Translations under genes and position numbers: made by a program
Shown here: positions 62,218-64,000 of the stretch, one piece after another
How positions within the stretch are numbered: the first letter of the stretch is position 1
Layout: each line of letters opens with the position of its first letter
Source: CAG-964 sp902789345
Lineage (GTDB): Bacteria; Bacillota; Clostridia; Oscillospirales; Acutalibacteraceae
Direction: 5' to 3' (one strand)
NCBI GenBank assembly: GCA_052117325.1
Contig: JBQKJJ010000009.1
Length of the DNA: 64,000 bases
Notes under the pieces: generated by a model
Told to the model about the DNA's origin: nothing
The model's input: only the letters and a program-made list of their open reading frames with translations
Databases searched by the model: none

Positions 62218-62499
62218 TTAATTTTTAAAAATCCCTCTAAACGGTTTTTTCCTTTTATTTTGAAAATTAAAGTTAACCAATATTGTGTCTTCACCTATCA
62301 GCTCTATACAGTTCCAGCTTATAATTATGTCGTCTTCCCTGCCCAGCAAACCAAAACAGCGAAGTCTCCCATATATAACTAAAGATACAACTGTGGCGTC
62401 CTTAATATTAATTTCAACATCATCTACAAAGCCAAGCCTGCAACCGTCCTTTGCATTTATTACCTCTTTATGACGTAAATCGCACACCTTGCACACCAT
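62218..62499 (-). CDS. YlmC/YmxH family sporulation protein
   Basis: A 93-residue single PRC-barrel protein. It begins D-L-R-H-K-E-V-I-N-A-K-D-G-C-R-L-G-F-V-D-D, then G-R-x-x-x-F-G-L-L-G-R-E-D-D-I-I-I-S-W and ends with a basic tail. This matches the small YlmC/YmxH family induced in sporulation in Bacillus, whose molecular job is unknown. It lies about 190 bases upstream of the GerA-like gene on the same strand. GAGGTAGGG precedes the ATG. Confidence 0.85.
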   Translation of the reverse strand: MVCKVCDLRHKEVINAKDGCRLGFVDDVEINIKDATVVSLVIYGRLRCFGLLGREDDIIISWNCIELIGEDTILVNFNFQNKRKKPFRGIFKN

Positions 62500-62560
62500 A
62501 TGCCCTACCTCGTTTCTCTATTAGACAAGTATAAACAAATATTATTTATGTAACCGTCTA

Positions 62561-62737
62561 TCATAAATCCCTATTGTCTGGTTTTATGGGTTGTTCACCG
62601 TTTTCTAAGAGCGCTTCTGTCCAAACTATGCCACAGCTCTTAATTATTTCATCAATTTCCGACTGTGCTTTAACAATATAGCTGTCATCTATCTGAACAA
62701 CCACTTCACCTATTTGGTACTCTCTGACTATTGCCAT
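62561..62737 (-). CDS. Small hypothetical protein
   Basis: I take the ATG at 62737 because GAGGTGG lies upstream; the open frame extends to 62800. The 58-residue acidic product has an N-terminal strand pattern (I-V-R-E-Y-Q-I-G-E-V-V-V-Q-I-D-D) and a helix rich in Glu and Ile, without signal peptide or membrane segment. I do not recognise it. It lies between the sporulation gene ymxH-like and the divergent recombinase, so it could belong to either unit. Confidence 0.5.
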   Translation of the reverse strand: MAIVREYQIGEVVVQIDDSYIVKAQSEIDEIIKSCGIVWTEALLENGEQPIKPDNRDL

Positions 62738-62846
62738 AAATGCCACCTCTACAATAATATTTATGTTGCTTATTAGCTTATATTCATACAAAAGCAACAA
62801 ATTATATATATTTTAATACATTAAACTCTAAAAAGGGTGGATACAA

Positions 62847-64000
62847 ATGGGCTATGCAATATATCTGCGTAAATCAAGGGCTGACGCTGAACTGGAAGCA
62901 CAGGGGGAGCTTGAAACTCTTAGCAGACACAACGCTGTGCTTACGGCATACGCAAAGCACAACGGCTTAGAGATTACTGAAATATACAAAGAGGTTGTGT
63001 CCGGTGAAACAATCTCCGCAAGACCGGTAATGCAACAGCTGCTTTACGCTGTTGAGCACAACAGGTACAAAGGCGTATTGGTTATGGAAATTGAAAGACT
63101 TGCCAGAGGCGACACCATTGATCAAGGCATAGTAGCACAAACCTTTAAATATTCCAATACACTTATAATTACTCCTCAAAAAACATATGATCCAAACAAC
63201 GAGTTTGACGAAGAATATTTTGAATTTGGATTATTTATGTCAAGGCGTGAATATAAAACCATTAACCGTCGCCTACAAGCAGGACGACTGCAATCTGTAA
63301 AAGAAGGTAAGTTCGTAGGCAACAAGCCACCATACGGATATAAGAAAATAAAGCTAAAATCTGAAAAGGGCTACACACTTGAGCCGGACCCACAGCAGGC
63401 CGAAACAGTAAAGCTGATATTTAAGTGGTATGCATATGGCATTGACGGTATAAGTGTGGGGTACAATGAAATTGCAAAGCGTTTACATAATATTGGTATA
63501 AAAACTGCAACCGGCAAATCTGAATGGTCAGCCTCCAGCATAAGGGATATTCTGTATAATCCCGTTTACACAGGTAAAATTTGTTGGGGACAACGCCCAC
63601 AGAACAAAAGGGTTAAAAACGGTAAATTTGTTGTAACAAGGGCAAGGAACAAATGTGCATCAGTGTATGCAGGAATACACCCTGCTATTATTGATAACGC
63701 CACCTTTGAGCTTGTACAACAGAGAAAAAGCAAAAATATGTCAAGCACCTGTCCAAAATCAAAGGAGATAAAAAATCCACTGGCAGGCTTAGTAATTTGC
63801 AAAGAGTGCGGCAAGTTAATGCAGAGAAGACCGCATAAAGGCAAGGAACACCCTTCGCTGATATGCACCAACAGCAAATGCACCAATGTAAGCAGTGACC
63901 TTTTTATTATAGAAGATGCTATAGTAGGCGCACTAAACAAGTGGCTTACCGGCTATAAAATCAAACAAAATAACGAGCATATAGAAAGCACTAACTATGA
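62847..64000 (+). CDS. Large serine recombinase, truncated by the window edge
   Basis: The frame runs from an ATG at 62847 to the end of the window without a stop, giving 384 residues so far. In order there is a resolvase catalytic domain (1 to about 140) with the nucleophile serine in Y-L-R-K-S-R-A-D and conserved arginines in E-I-E-R-L-A-R-G-D, a recombinase domain (about 160-270, P-P-Y-G-Y and N-P-V-Y-T-G-K) and a zinc ribbon (V-I-C-K-E-C-G-K ... I-C-T-N-S-K-C). These match large serine integrases of prophages, ICEs and the sporulation recombinase SpoIVCA. Only a weak ribosome binding site (AAAAGGGTGG) is visible. It is the only plus-strand gene in the final 40 kb and probably marks an element boundary. 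Confidence 0.93.
   Translation, partial: MGYAIYLRKSRADAELEAQGELETLSRHNAVLTAYAKHNGLEITEIYKEVVSGETISARPVMQQLLYAVEHNRYKGVLVMEIERLARGDTIDQGIVAQTFKYSNTLIITPQKTYDPNNEFDEEYFEFGLFMSRREYKTINRRLQAGRLQSVKEGKFVGNKPPYGYKKIKLKSEKGYTLEPDPQQAETVKLIFKWYAYGIDGISVGYNEIAKRLHNIGIKTATGKSEWSASSIRDILYNPVYTGKICWGQRPQNKRVKNGKFVVTRARNKCASVYAGIHPAIIDNATFELVQQRKSKNMSSTCPKSKEIKNPLAGLVICKECGKLMQRRPHKGKEHPSLICTNSKCTNVSSDLFIIEDAIVGALNKWLTGYKIKQNNEHIESTNY

Noticed and set aside
62847..64000. Recombinase as a SpoIVCA for a sigK intervening element
   Set aside because: No sigK fragment is in the window and the same domain order is common in prophages and ICEs, so this cannot be claimed.

Overview
The window looks like a chromosomal segment of a low-GC, monoderm, probably spore-forming Clostridia member of the Ruminococcus/Oscillospirales type. 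The grounds are a Gram-positive PolC, AddAB in place of RecBCD, DivIVA/SepF/YlmH division genes, a RicA-miaB-mutS-mutL block arranged as in Bacillus, a GerA/SpoVAF-type spore protein and a YlmC/YmxH sporulation protein. The genus is inference only. Almost every gene from 1.5 kb to 62.7 kb is on the minus strand. The plus-strand exceptions are two tRNA-Ser genes, a small lipoprotein, a VanZ-like/MATE pair, an HPr-like protein and a terminal serine recombinase.

Layout. 0-1.3 kb: tRNA-Ser(GGA), tRNA-Ser(CGA) and a lipoprotein. 1.5-4.2 kb: an envelope cluster (family 2 glycosyltransferase, permuted NlpC/P60-like protein, flippase-like membrane protein). 4.5-10.7 kb: two flavoproteins and transporters (small multidrug export family, VanZ-like, MATE, MntP). 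10.8-19.3 kb: addB-addA and mtaB. 19.8-26.1 kb: the histidine operon hisZGDCBAIE, without hisH and hisF, behind a promoter that carries a strong palindrome. 26.3-38.6 kb: pyrH-frr-uppS-cdsA / dxr-rseP-ispG-polC-AI-2E family, which joins nucleotide, translation, isoprenoid, lipid and replication functions. 38.9-40.3 kb: lspA and rluD. 40.4-52.2 kb: one co-directional run miaB-ricA-mutS-mutL-miaA-hlyD-ylmE-sepF-ylmH-divIVA, linking tRNA modification, mismatch repair and cell division. 52.3-53.9 kb: a secreted SleB-type hydrolase with four Ig-like repeats behind a WalR-like regulatory region. 54.2-60.5 kb: cca, an acyltransferase and an operon of an unknown membrane protein with pyrC and pyrF. 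60.6-62.7 kb: sporulation-associated genes. 62.8 kb to the end: a large serine recombinase cut by the window edge, probably the border of an integrated element.

Most of the window is conserved housekeeping DNA, and I see no complete undescribed defence or mobile system. The observations most worth a second look are regulatory or structural: the his operator palindrome, exact WalR-type boxes at the hydrolase promoter, a site-2 protease gene with no canonical start codon, an HPr-like protein lacking the phosphorylatable histidine, an HlyD-like protein embedded in the division cluster, and several structured leaders. All family names come from reading motifs by eye; no database search was run.
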